NCBI GenBank assembly: GCA_021173225.1
Contig: JAJOLK010000009.1
Location: 1 to 64,000 of the forward strand
Direction of reading: 5' to 3'
DNA length: 64,000 nucleotides
Origin: Phycisphaerales bacterium PN19_bin_20
Lineage (GTDB): Bacteria; Planctomycetota; Phycisphaerae; Phycisphaerales; UBA1924
This document shows positions 50,565 to 59,455 of the stretch, piece after piece. How positions within the stretch are numbered: the first letter of the stretch is position 1; every line of letters begins with the position of its first letter. The notes under the pieces are model-generated. The model was not told where the DNA came from. It ran no database searches and worked only from the letters and a program-made list of their open reading frames with translations. A program made the translations under genes and the position numbers.

Positions 50565-51290
50565 TCAGGCCCGGGTGCCGCCCTCATCGCCGAAGCCATG
50601 TCCATTCATATCACGCCCCAAGAGCATCCGCAGCTCCTCGGGCGTGAGCGTGTGATCGTCAAGCTCGTCTTGATGCGTCATGGCCCTCTGACCGCCCGCG
50701 TGCTCTGGCTCGGCGCGCGACGGCTCATGACGGGGCCGGTGCGTTCCATATCCGGCCTGCGGCTCAAGAGGCTCTGCACCACCCGTAAGCCGAAGCGGTG
50801 CCAACCCAGAAGGTAGCAATCCGCCCGGAACAAGCGATGCCGGCGAGCTGATGCTCGCCATCGCCGCCAACCCCTCGCTGGCGCTCACTTCAACCGCGCC
50901 CCAGTTCACCAGATCCTGATCGGTCACGGGCCTGAGCGTGTTCTTGGCCCCCGGCTCAAAGCACCAGCAGCGGGCCCGCGGCACGTATCGACCCATCGCC
51001 GCGCACGACACGCTGACATCATCCAGCCGCGCAGGATCAACCAGCACAACAAGCACCCCCACCGCCCCAACCGCGCTCATCGGCCCCGCGCCCGGCGCGC
51101 AGGCCCGGGCCAGCGCCATCAGCCCGCTGGTCACCATCTGAACAGGGATCGACCGCTTGGCCAGCGCCGCCAGCAGCGCTTGGGGCACGGGCTGATCCGG
51201 CCCGTGCCACAGCACGGCGCGCTGCCGCGATGACGAAGAACCTGTCGCGCCCGCGTGGGCCGAACCTCTGATCTGGCCTGCTCTTTCCAT
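50565..51290 (-). CDS. Hypothetical protein with a receiver-like core
   Basis: The product is 241 aa. I do not recognise a named family. Residues ~25-140 have alternating hydrophobic strands and helices (QRAVLWHGPDQPVPQALLAAL, VGVLVVLVDPARLDDVSV) reminiscent of a Rossmann or receiver fold. The C-terminus has a charged tail with LTPEELRMLLGRDMNG. TAGACT lies 10 nt before the ATG at 51290. It is just upstream of the GGDEF gene on the same strand and shares its low-complexity style, so a related signalling role is possible. Confidence 0.6.
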   Translation of the reverse strand: MERAGQIRGSAHAGATGSSSSRQRAVLWHGPDQPVPQALLAALAKRSIPVQMVTSGLMALARACAPGAGPMSAVGAVGVLVVLVDPARLDDVSVSCAAMGRYVPRARCWCFEPGAKNTLRPVTDQDLVNWGAVEVSASEGLAAMASISSPASLVPGGLLPSGLAPLRLTGGAEPLEPQAGYGTHRPRHEPSRAEPEHAGGQRAMTHQDELDDHTLTPEELRMLLGRDMNGHGFGDEGGTRA

Positions 51291-51437
51291 ACGGAAGCAA
51301 AGTCTAACCCAGGCCGCGCGGCGTGCGGGGCTTTATCGGACGACTTTCAGAGTTTCACGCCTTTGTCCCCCCTCCCAAACGAATTTAGGAGGGCCAACCG
51401 ACCGGCCCCAGCTACGGGCCTCCACCACGAGCGCAGT

Positions 51438-52604
51438 CTAAGCACCCAGCGACCCGAGCGCCGCCTCCGCCAGCGCCGCCGCGACCCGCACCGCGCCGTC
51501 CGCCGGGCCCAGCAGCAACGCACGATCGCGCATCTCGCCCAGCGCCGCCCCACCGCCCATCAGCCCCAGCAGCGCGGCACCGGCTTGAGAGATGTTTTTC
51601 TCCACCTCGACCAGGTCCGTCACGACCCGCGCGCACCCCGCTAACACCAGCGCTTGCGCATTTCGCGCCTGGTGCCCATCCTTATGAAACGGGTACGGCA
51701 GAAACAACGTCGGCGTCGCGGTTGACCACGCCTCCGCCACCGCGCCGGCCCCGGCACGACTGACCGCCAGCTCTGCCGCTCGCCACCACGCAGGCATCTG
51801 ATCCGTCAGCGACACCACGTGCGCGCGCACGCCCGCGCGCTTGTAGACGCCGTTTAGCTCTGCGGCGCTGTCATCATTACCGGTCTGATGAAGCACGTCC
51901 CAACCTTGAAACGACTTAGGCTCGCGCGTCACCAGCGCCGTCATCAGCTCGTTGATCGACCTGGCACCAAGGCTGCCGCCCGTGACCATCAGCACACGCT
52001 TGGCCGGCTCGCCCGGGGCGATCAGCCCGAGGGTCTGCTGCGCATCGCGCCGCGCCGCCGCACTAGGCGCGGGCAGCCGGGCCGCACGCCGCACAATCGG
52101 CGGTACGCCAACCCACGCCGGAAACCGCGCGTCAGGCACCGTGGTAAACGCCCGCGTCGCGCGCCGGGCGATTAGCCGATTCGCCTTGCCCGCCACGGCG
52201 TCGATGTTCACCAGCGTCACCGTCACGTGCTCAACCCGCGCAGCCTGCACCGCCGGCGCCGCCACAAACCCGCCCATTGTGACCAGCTGCACCTGCCCGC
52301 CCGCAGCCCGCAGCCGCGCAATCTGCGCCCGCGTGATTCGCACACTCGCCGCCCAGCCCGAGGCGAACCTCCACAACTGCTGCGGCGTGAGCCCGGGGTA
52401 GTTCGCGGGCGTGGGCGTGAACCAGACCCCTGCCGCGCCCAGCACCTTGGCGTCCACCGGGCGTGCCGAGCAGACAAAGTGTGCCACCGGCGCGTGCCCG
52501 CGCGCCGTCAGCATCTCGGCGAGTTCTTCCCAGATCGCCAGCGCGGGGTAGATGTGTCCGGCCGTGCCGCCGCCAGCAAAGATAAACGCGGGCTGACGCC
52601 TCAT
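51438..52604 (-). CDS. murG: UDP-GlcNAc transferase to lipid I (MurG)
   Basis: The product is 388 aa. It adds GlcNAc to undecaprenyl-PP-MurNAc-pentapeptide at the inner membrane. It has FIFAGGGTAGHIYPALAI near the N-terminus, a second Gly-rich loop VLMVTGGSLGARSINELM, and the donor-site region AVSRAGAGAVAEAWSTATPTLFLPYP. The start overlaps the ftsW stop by 4 nt, the usual ftsW-murG order. It shows that the organism makes lipid II. Confidence 0.95.
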   Translation of the reverse strand: MRRQPAFIFAGGGTAGHIYPALAIWEELAEMLTARGHAPVAHFVCSARPVDAKVLGAAGVWFTPTPANYPGLTPQQLWRFASGWAASVRITRAQIARLRAAGGQVQLVTMGGFVAAPAVQAARVEHVTVTLVNIDAVAGKANRLIARRATRAFTTVPDARFPAWVGVPPIVRRAARLPAPSAAARRDAQQTLGLIAPGEPAKRVLMVTGGSLGARSINELMTALVTREPKSFQGWDVLHQTGNDDSAAELNGVYKRAGVRAHVVSLTDQMPAWWRAAELAVSRAGAGAVAEAWSTATPTLFLPYPFHKDGHQARNAQALVLAGCARVVTDLVEVEKNISQAGAALLGLMGGGAALGEMRDRALLLGPADGAVRVAAALAEAALGSLGA

Positions 52605-54079
52605 GCCAGGGCCCGGGCCGTCTGCGCCGCGCCATGACCGCGAAGCTCGTTCAACTCGCTCATGCCGCCAGCGAGCTGCGTCGTCCTTGCAGACTTTACA
52701 GCACGACCCTCACCTTCAGAGCCCTGGGATTGAGTTCCCTGACCCTCGAGCGCATCAAGATGGTCTGCCGTCGTCGCCACGCCATAGCCCGCGCGCGCTG
52801 CGCGCTCAATGGCGATCAGCACCCCCAGGCAGGCCGAGGTCAAGATCCACCCCGTACCGCCCGAGCTCAGCAGCGGCAGCGCGATGCCCTTGGTCGGCCC
52901 CAGCCCCGTGACCACCGCCAGGTTGATCAGTGCTTGCAGCCCCAAGGTCGCGACCACGCCCGTCGCGATCAGCTTGAACAGCAGCACCTGCTGGCGACGC
53001 ACGATCAGCCAGCCCGCCCAGATGATGCCCGCGTACAGGCAGACCACCACCAGCGCGCCCGGCACGCCCATCTCTTCGCAGATGATCGCGAACAGAAAGT
53101 CAGAGTGGTCCTCGGGCAGGTAGCCAAACTTCTGCAGCCCGTGCCCGAGCCCGCGCCCGAAGACCTCGCCGTTATGCACCGCGAGCATCGACTGGATCAT
53201 GTGGTACCCCGAGCGCTCGGGGTCGGCGTACGGGTTCAGGAACGTCTCGATGCGCGTCAAGCGATACGGGTTGGCCAGCACCGCCGCGACAAATGCCAAG
53301 CCCGCCACCGGGAGCATCAGCATGAACTGCCAGATCCGCGCGCCCCCGGCAATCAGGATGATCGAGGCGACCGCGCCCAGCAGCACCGCCGTGCCCAGGT
53401 CCTCAATGGCAATGAAGCCCGCGATAATCGCCACCGCGCCCAGCGCCGGGGCCAGCCCGGAAAAGAACTTCCGCAGCCGCTCACGCATCGTCACGGCATA
53501 CCACGCCATCACCGGGATCAGCGCCCACTTGGCGATCTCACTGGGCTGCACCGAGAGGTCGCCAAGGCCCGGGAGCACAAGATTAATCCAGCGGTGCGCG
53601 CCGTTGACCTGCCGCCCGATGCCTGGCACATACACCAGCGCCATCACCCCCACCAGCGCCAGCGCGACCAGCCACAGTTGAAAGTTCAGCCAGCCCCCCA
53701 ACGCGGCCAGCGGCACCGAGCGCCCCAGCACCGTGAACGTTGGCTCGGCCTGCGCCTCGGCCGGCGCGCTGGGCACGCTGGCCACCGGACCGCTGGCAAT
53801 GGTCCGGCCAGTCGTGATGCCACCAATCATGGTGCCGCTAATCCTGGCACCGCCCGCGGGCGTGATCCAGCGCGCAGGAAGCCAGCGCCACCACGGCACC
53901 AGCGCCGTGAGGCCCATGGCCGTCAGTGCCAGCACCATGTACGCCGACCAGCGCGAGAGCACGATGCCCTGCGGCGTCACGGGCCGCGCAACGTCCATCA
54001 GGGCGCTGGTGACCATCACCACACCGATGGTCAGCAGCGCCAGCGCGCACAACGCAATCACCTGCCCGGGCCTGAGCAT
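52601..54079 (-). CDS. ftsW: SEDS-family peptidoglycan glycosyltransferase (FtsW-like)
   Basis: The product is 492 aa from ATG 54079. About ten membrane helices are predicted. SEDS signatures are NGAHRWINL, LSVQPSEIAKWALI, EDLGTAVLLGAVA with the putative catalytic Asp, and LPLLSSGGTG near the end. A ~45-residue Ala/Thr/Pro insertion follows helix 2, and the cytoplasmic C-terminus is extended. The NGAHRW and QPSE patterns and coupling to murG favour FtsW over RodA. A GATAAT -10 lies exactly 6 nt before the ATG. Confidence 0.9.
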   Translation of the reverse strand: MLRPGQVIALCALALLTIGVVMVTSALMDVARPVTPQGIVLSRWSAYMVLALTAMGLTALVPWWRWLPARWITPAGGARISGTMIGGITTGRTIASGPVASVPSAPAEAQAEPTFTVLGRSVPLAALGGWLNFQLWLVALALVGVMALVYVPGIGRQVNGAHRWINLVLPGLGDLSVQPSEIAKWALIPVMAWYAVTMRERLRKFFSGLAPALGAVAIIAGFIAIEDLGTAVLLGAVASIILIAGGARIWQFMLMLPVAGLAFVAAVLANPYRLTRIETFLNPYADPERSGYHMIQSMLAVHNGEVFGRGLGHGLQKFGYLPEDHSDFLFAIICEEMGVPGALVVVCLYAGIIWAGWLIVRRQQVLLFKLIATGVVATLGLQALINLAVVTGLGPTKGIALPLLSSGGTGWILTSACLGVLIAIERAARAGYGVATTADHLDALEGQGTQSQGSEGEGRAVKSARTTQLAGGMSELNELRGHGAAQTARALA

Positions 54080-54413
54080 GAAGGGATTATCGGTGCGTGA
54101 GCCTCGCGGCGCTCGGGATTTGTCAAGCGCGCTTCGCCGCGCTCGCTTCGGCGCGCTTAGGCCCGGTTGGCGTCCGGTCGGCCCCCCGCCGCCCCCGCGC
54201 GCCCACGGCCCAACCAAGGCCTCACACCCGCCTGACCGCGATATCATCACCCCCTCGGAACTGCGGCCCGAGCCCTCGGGTCATCGCCAGACTACCCCGA
54301 GTCGCCCCAACACCCACCCGCGGCCAGCACGGTCTTTGTTTGTACCCGGCCCGTCGGGCGGCCCGGCAAACCAGGCCAACGCCCCGGAGTCAAGATCCTC
54401 ATGTGGAGCAACC
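54080..54413. other. Divergent intergenic region between ftsW and hpf, with the ftsW -10
   Basis: No gene is supported in this 334-nt stretch. On the minus strand GATAAT (54086-54091) is followed by CCCTTC and the ftsW ATG, predicting a leaderless mRNA. On the plus strand TATCAT at 54242-54247 could serve hpf but has a poor -35. GGAG at 54405-54408 is the hpf ribosome site. Confidence 0.55.
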
Positions 54414-54710
54414 ATGCGCATCAACGTCGTCGGCAAGCACTTTGAAGTCACCGAACCCATCCGCGAGCACGCTGAGAAGAAGGCCGAGAAGCTCCCCCGC
54501 CACTTCAACTTCGTCCAGCTCGTCACCATCCGCCTTTCAAAAGAGCCCCACAACAAGGGCTTCCACGTCGAGATCGTCTGCGATGTTGAGCACCACAATG
54601 ACTTTGTCGCCAGCAGCAGCGGCACCGACATGTACCTGGCCATAGACGACGCCGTCGAGAAGATCGACCGCCAGCTCGCCTCGTTCAAAGAACGCCTCAA
54701 GGACGGCTAA
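54414..54710 (+). CDS. hpf: Ribosome hibernation-promoting factor (short HPF/YfiA type)
   Basis: The product is 98 aa. A single S30AE domain: MRINVVGKHFEVTEPIREHA, KLPRHFNFVQLVTIRLSK, FHVEIVCDVEHHNDF, AIDDAVEKIDRQLASFKERL. Short HPF binds the 30S decoding centre and stabilises inactive ribosomes in stationary phase. GGAG lies 5 nt before the ATG. It is followed by ptsN and HPr, as in many rpoN-hpf-ptsN clusters, although rpoN is not here. Confidence 0.93.
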   Translation: MRINVVGKHFEVTEPIREHAEKKAEKLPRHFNFVQLVTIRLSKEPHNKGFHVEIVCDVEHHNDFVASSSGTDMYLAIDDAVEKIDRQLASFKERLKDG

Positions 54711-54852
54711 CCCGCGTGGTCTACCCGTCGCGCAGCCAGGGTCCGCGAGACTGCTCGCCAACGCCCGCGTGCCTGATCAACGCCGCCCTTGGGCCTGCCC
54801 ACGACCGGCTTATCCCGCCAGCGCGCCCCGCGCGCAACTGGAGTCTGGAAGA

Positions 54853-55323
54853 ATGAAGCTCACCGAGATCATCCAGCCCGAGGCCATCGTCGCGCAGCTG
54901 CGCTCCAGCGAGCGTGACGGCATCCTTGGCGAGCTGGTCGACGCCCTGGTCGCCAGCGGGGCCTGCGCACCAGCGTGCCGCGACGAGATCGTCAAGCTGC
55001 TGCTGGACCGCGAACGCCGCAGCACGACCGGCTTCGGGGCCGGGATCGCCGTCCCGCACGCCAAGCACCCCAGCGTGACGCGTGTCGCCGCCGCCGTGGG
55101 GCTCTCGTCGGGCGGGGTTGATTTCGCGAGCCTGGACATGCAGCCGGTCTACAGCGTGGTGCTGCTGTTAAGCCCGCCGCAGCGCCCCGATGAGCACCTG
55201 CACGCGATGGAGGTCATATTCAAGGTGCTCAGCCAAGAGTCCTTCCGCCGCCTGCTCCGCCAGTCCGCCACGCGTGAGGACGTTCTGCGACTGCTGGAAG
55301 ACAACGACACCCACCAGCTTTGA
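54853..55323 (+). CDS. ptsN: PTS EIIA-Ntr-type regulatory protein, copy 2
   Basis: The product is 156 aa. The phospho-histidine motif is GFGAGIAVPHAKHPSV (~residues 58-73), with VYSVVLLLSPPQRPDEHLHA after it. It lies 142 nt after hpf and 13 nt before HPr, so the three probably form one regulatory operon. It differs clearly from the EIIA at 35600-36058 and is the better match to EIIA-Ntr by context. Confidence 0.92.
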   Translation: MKLTEIIQPEAIVAQLRSSERDGILGELVDALVASGACAPACRDEIVKLLLDRERRSTTGFGAGIAVPHAKHPSVTRVAAAVGLSSGGVDFASLDMQPVYSVVLLLSPPQRPDEHLHAMEVIFKVLSQESFRRLLRQSATREDVLRLLEDNDTHQL

Positions 55324-55336
55324 GCCCGCAATCGAC

Positions 55337-55612
55337 ATGACCCTGGCCCGCGCACAAGTCGTCGTCCGCAACAAGCTGGGCCTGCACGCCCGCCCGGCGA
55401 TGGTCTTTGTTGACGCTGCCACCGCCTTTGCCGCCACCATCACCGTTGAGGGCAACGGGCAGTCTGTCGACGGCAAGTCGATCATGATGATGATGCTGCT
55501 GGCCGCCACGCAGGGGACACCGCTTGAGATCATCGCCGACGGGGCTGACGCCCAGCAGGCCTGCGACGTCCTGAGCAAGCTGGTCGAGTCCGGCTTTGAC
55601 GAGGACGCCTAA
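55337..55612 (+). CDS. ptsH: Phosphocarrier protein HPr (NPr-like)
   Basis: The product is 91 aa. It carries the phospho-accepting histidine in KLGLHARPAMVFVDAA and the GKSIMMMMLLAA helix with the Ser46-equivalent. It would receive phosphate from enzyme I, which is not in the window, and pass it to the EIIA proteins. It follows ptsN by 13 nt. Confidence 0.94.
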   Translation: MTLARAQVVVRNKLGLHARPAMVFVDAATAFAATITVEGNGQSVDGKSIMMMMLLAATQGTPLEIIADGADAQQACDVLSKLVESGFDEDA

Positions 55613-55726
55613 GCCACAATCGTCAAGCTCCATTTTCGTCAAGGTCTACGTTCATCAAACCGACGCCCAACGCCCAACCCTCCAACGCCAAATCCAACAA
55701 TCAACACTGATACCCGGAAGGCCCAC

Positions 55727-58075
55727 TTGAGCACATCCACCGCGGCACGCATCCTCGTGCCGATCATCGTCTCGGCACTCATCGCTACCGGCGTCTTCTT
55801 CGTCCTTCGCGCACCCAAAAACGCCAGCGCCCAAGGCCCTACCCCCACGTCAACCCCCGCCACCACCCCCACCACCCCCACCACCCCCACTACCGCCACG
55901 CCCACCGGCCCCATCGCGCAGGCCGATCTAACACCCGCCCCCACACCCGCGCCTGCACCTGCACCATCGCCGCCGACCCTCAGCGTCCTGATGCATCCCG
56001 CCCCGGCCCTCACGCCCCTGGGCAGCCTCGAAACCAAAGACGCCCTCGGCCCGCAGATGCGCCTGACCCTCACGCCCGTTGGCGCCGGCGTGCTTGACCT
56101 GACCCTCGCCCGCCACGTCACCTCCATCGCCAAAGGCGCGCCGCGCGAGAACCTTCAGGCCGAGCAGCGCCACCAGATCATCGTCGGGACCGAAACCATC
56201 GAGTCCGCGCTGATCCCCATGGCCCTGCTGGGCGTGACCCTCAACGACCGCTTCGTCCCGCTGAGCTCTGACCTTACCGCCACAGGCCAGAGCCAGTGGC
56301 GCGCCGAGCCAGACCCCACCGGCATCGCCCTGCTCGCCGACGTCGTAGATGCCACCGGCGCGCCCGTCGCCACCATCCGCCGCCGCTACGAGGTTCTGCC
56401 CGGCCAGTATCGATTCACTCTCACCCAGAGCATCGAAAACCGCACCGCTATGCCGCTGAAGGTCCAGTGGATCCAGGCCGGCCCAGCCGACTTGCCCAAG
56501 GGCAAGCTCACCTACGGCGGTGACCTGCGCCGCCTCCGCAAGGGGCAGCTCGCCTCAACTATGGAGGACGCCACCGCCTCGCGTGTCTGGGGCCGTGACT
56601 TCCTCCCCCACGGCAGCGCCGTCGGCACGCCCACGATCATCGATGGCGTCTGGCGCCTCCCGGTCAGCGGGCCTGACGTGACCTTCTGGCCGCCCGCCAA
56701 GGGCGACAACGGCCGCACCCTCTCGTGGGCCGGCTACGCCAACCGCTACTTCGCTGTCGTCATGCACGCCAAGGACCCCACCCCCAGCACCACTCCAGGC
56801 GCGAACGTAGTCAGTAGCACCACCACAACCACCGTCGCAACGCCCGCGGGCCTCGGCCTGCGCTTGCCGCTGCTGCACGCCGCCGTGCAAACCCCCACCG
56901 GCCCCGGCGTCGGCGTCGGGGTGCTTGACCGCATCGCCCTACAGCGCGGCGGCGCCAAAGAGGGCGAGGTCATCGACCGCGCCGTCTCCGCCCTCCGCAC
57001 CATCAGCCCCACCATCAGCGTCGCCCCAGGCACGAGCGCCGACTTCAGCATCGCGGTCTACGCCGGGCCCATCTCACGCTCGATCCTCCGCGACGACCCT
57101 CTGGCCTCCAAGGTCGGGCTGACCGACCTTGAGATGTACACCTTCGGCGGGCCGTGCGCCTTCTGTACCTTCCAGCCCGTCGCCTACTTCCTCCGCTGGT
57201 TCCTGGGCATCTTGCACCTGGTCACCTTTGACTGGGCCTTGGCCATCATCCTGCTGGTGCTCTGCGTCCGCACCCTGCTGCACCCGGTCACACGCTGGAG
57301 CCAGATGAGCATCAACCGCTTCACCAAGCAGATGCAGAAGCTTGCCCCCAAACAAAAGGCCCTGCAAGAGAAGTTCGGCGGCGACAAAGCCAAACTCCGC
57401 GAAGAGCTCGCCAAGCTCATGAAGGAAGAAAACGTCAGCTACGCCGGCATGCTCGGCTGCATCCCCATGTTCCTCCAGATGCCCATCTGGATCGCCCTCT
57501 ACGCCATGATCTTCTTCTTCTTTGACCTCCGTCACCAGCCCGCCTTCTACGGGCTCTTCCAGTCCATCACCGGCGGCGGCTGGTCCTTCCTGGCGGACCT
57601 CGCCGAGCCCGACCGCTTCATCTGGAGCTCCGCGTGGGCGGGCTTCGAGGTCCCTCTCATGGGCCACATTGACTCCATCAACGTACTGCCGTTCATCCTC
57701 GGCGCCGTCTTCTTCGTCCAGCAAAAGTACCTCACGCCCCCCACCGTTGGGCCCATCAGCCCAGAGATGGAGATGCAGCAGAAGATCATGAAGGTCATGA
57801 TCGTCTTCCTCTTCCCGCTGATGATGTACAACGCCCCCAGCGGCCTGGCCCTCTACTTCATTACCAACTCCGCCCTCGGCATCATCGAGAGCCGCCACAT
57901 CCGCAAACGCTTCGAGACCCTTGAAGCCGCCCGCGAAGAAGAGCTCAAACGCAACCCACATCTTGCGCCAACCAAGCTCGGCCTCATGGCACGCCTGCAG
58001 CAACGCGCTCTAGGCGCCCAGCAACGCGCCGAGACCATCCGCAATCAGCAGCAACGCTCACGCGGCGGACGCTAG
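55727..58075 (+). CDS. yidC: Membrane protein insertase YidC/Oxa1
   Basis: The product is 782 aa, well above the ~550 of E. coli YidC. The TTG start is supported by GGAAGG about 5 nt upstream. Helix 1 (ARILVPIIVSALIATGVFFV) is followed by a Thr/Pro repeat (period 9 nt) and a large periplasmic beta domain (to ~480). The conserved Oxa1 core then follows: LAIILLVLCVRTLLHPVTRW with the functional Arg, QEKFGGDKAKLREELAKLMK, YAGMLGCIPMFLQMPIWIAL and LMMYNAPSGLALYF. It inserts proteins into the inner membrane. The C-terminus is basic (QQRSRGGR). Confidence 0.94.
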   Translation: MSTSTAARILVPIIVSALIATGVFFVLRAPKNASAQGPTPTSTPATTPTTPTTPTTATPTGPIAQADLTPAPTPAPAPAPSPPTLSVLMHPAPALTPLGSLETKDALGPQMRLTLTPVGAGVLDLTLARHVTSIAKGAPRENLQAEQRHQIIVGTETIESALIPMALLGVTLNDRFVPLSSDLTATGQSQWRAEPDPTGIALLADVVDATGAPVATIRRRYEVLPGQYRFTLTQSIENRTAMPLKVQWIQAGPADLPKGKLTYGGDLRRLRKGQLASTMEDATASRVWGRDFLPHGSAVGTPTIIDGVWRLPVSGPDVTFWPPAKGDNGRTLSWAGYANRYFAVVMHAKDPTPSTTPGANVVSSTTTTTVATPAGLGLRLPLLHAAVQTPTGPGVGVGVLDRIALQRGGAKEGEVIDRAVSALRTISPTISVAPGTSADFSIAVYAGPISRSILRDDPLASKVGLTDLEMYTFGGPCAFCTFQPVAYFLRWFLGILHLVTFDWALAIILLVLCVRTLLHPVTRWSQMSINRFTKQMQKLAPKQKALQEKFGGDKAKLREELAKLMKEENVSYAGMLGCIPMFLQMPIWIALYAMIFFFFDLRHQPAFYGLFQSITGGGWSFLADLAEPDRFIWSSAWAGFEVPLMGHIDSINVLPFILGAVFFVQQKYLTPPTVGPISPEMEMQQKIMKVMIVFLFPLMMYNAPSGLALYFITNSALGIIESRHIRKRFETLEAAREEELKRNPHLAPTKLGLMARLQQRALGAQQRAETIRNQQQRSRGGR

Positions 58076-58126
58076 CTCCACCATAAACTCTGACGGCCCG
58101 GTACACTGAGCTACCGGAGCCGCCTC

Positions 58127-59254
58127 ATGCTCTCAGGCAACCTCAACATCCAACGCCTCCTCACCGAGATGGGACGCCTGGGCGCCTCAGACCTCCACAT
58201 CAAAAGCGGCATGCCGCCGGTCTACCGCATCAACGGTCTGCTCAAAGCCCTCAACGTTGACGCCCTCACCGCCGACGAGGCCGACCACTTCGTCGAGCCC
58301 ATCATCCCCGAAGCGCTCGCGCAACGCTTCAAAGACCGCGGCGACCTTGACTTCGCCGTCTTCCACGCTGGGGATCGCTTCCGCGTCAACGTCTTCCGCG
58401 CCGGCGGGCACACGCACGCCGCCATCAGGCGCGTCAAGCCTGAAATCCCCGACTTTGACAAGCTTCGTCTGCCACCCGCCTACCGCAAGCTCGCCGAAGA
58501 AGCCGGCGAGGGCCTTGTCCTGGTCGTCGGCATCACCGGCAGCGGCAAAAGCTCAACCCTCGCCGCCATGCTCGACCACATCAACCGCACGCGCCACGAC
58601 AACATCATCACCGTCGAAGACCCCGTCGAGTACCGCTTCCACCCCGCCAAAAGCATCGTCAGCCAGCGCGAGATCGGTATCGACGTCCCCGACTATCCCT
58701 CCGCGCTCCGCTCCATCGTCCGCCAAGATCCAGACGTCATCTTCATCGGCGAGCTGCGCGACCACGACACCGTCCTGGCCGCCATCCAGGCCGCCGAAAC
58801 CGGGCACCTTGTCTTCGGATCCATGCACACCGCCGACACCGCCCAGAGCTTCTCGCGCATCCTCGAGTTCTTTCCCGTCCAAGAGCACGGCTTCATCCGC
58901 GCGGCGCTCTCAGGCAGCCTCCGCGCCATCTGCGCCCAGCGACTTCTCCCGGGCGTGCCAGAGCTCAACTCCGGCAAGGGCGGGCTCGTCCCCGCCACCG
59001 AGGTCCTGCTGAATACCCCGATGGTCCAGTCGCTCATCCGAGACAAGCGCGACGAAGCCCTGCCCGCCGTCGTCGCCGCAGGCCGTGCTGAGGGCATGCA
59101 CGCGTTCATCCACAGCCTCGCCGACCTGGTTCGCCATGACCTGGTCACGCTCCGCACCGCCATGGAGTTTGCCCCCAACCGCGAGGCCCTTGACGCGATG
59201 ATCAAGGGTGTTGAGGTCAAGGCCGCCGGCATCGTCGGGCGGCTCAAGGCATAA
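58127..59254 (+). CDS. pilT: Type IV pilus retraction ATPase PilT
   Basis: The product is 375 aa. GASDLHIKSGMPPVYRING at the N-terminus, Walker A VGITGSGKSSTLAAM (~134-148), the Asp box ITVEDPVEYRF, Walker B DVIFIGELRD, the His box HTADTAQSFSRI and an AIRNLIRE-related GSLRAICAQRLLPG are visible. PilT depolymerises type IV pili. GGAG lies 7 nt before the ATG. No other pilus motor gene is near; a prepilin-like gene follows in the opposite orientation. Confidence 0.94.
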   Translation: MLSGNLNIQRLLTEMGRLGASDLHIKSGMPPVYRINGLLKALNVDALTADEADHFVEPIIPEALAQRFKDRGDLDFAVFHAGDRFRVNVFRAGGHTHAAIRRVKPEIPDFDKLRLPPAYRKLAEEAGEGLVLVVGITGSGKSSTLAAMLDHINRTRHDNIITVEDPVEYRFHPAKSIVSQREIGIDVPDYPSALRSIVRQDPDVIFIGELRDHDTVLAAIQAAETGHLVFGSMHTADTAQSFSRILEFFPVQEHGFIRAALSGSLRAICAQRLLPGVPELNSGKGGLVPATEVLLNTPMVQSLIRDKRDEALPAVVAAGRAEGMHAFIHSLADLVRHDLVTLRTAMEFAPNREALDAMIKGVEVKAAGIVGRLKA

Positions 59255-59385
59255 AAACTCGCAGGTGTTGGCACGGGGCGTCCGCCGGGGCCAAGGTTTC
59301 CAACCCCGGTCTGCGTCCAGACCACACATCATCACTACCGCGCGCCACCGCCGACAGAGGCCTCATCGCCGTCAGCGGCAACTTT

Positions 59386-59422
59386 CCATCGCCGTTTGCC
59401 CATTCCCCCTTTGCCGATTGCC
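59386..59422 (-). repeat. Degenerate heptanucleotide array 3' of the prepilin-like gene
   Basis: On the minus strand, about 34 nt after the stop: GCAATCG, GCAAAGG, GGGAATG, GGCAAAC, GGCGATG. It shares GCAATCGG and GGAATGGGC with the array at 2904-2938. Confidence 0.55.
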
Positions 59423-59455
59423 GCCGCGCCCGCTCCTAAGCGCAGCGAGCGGCCT

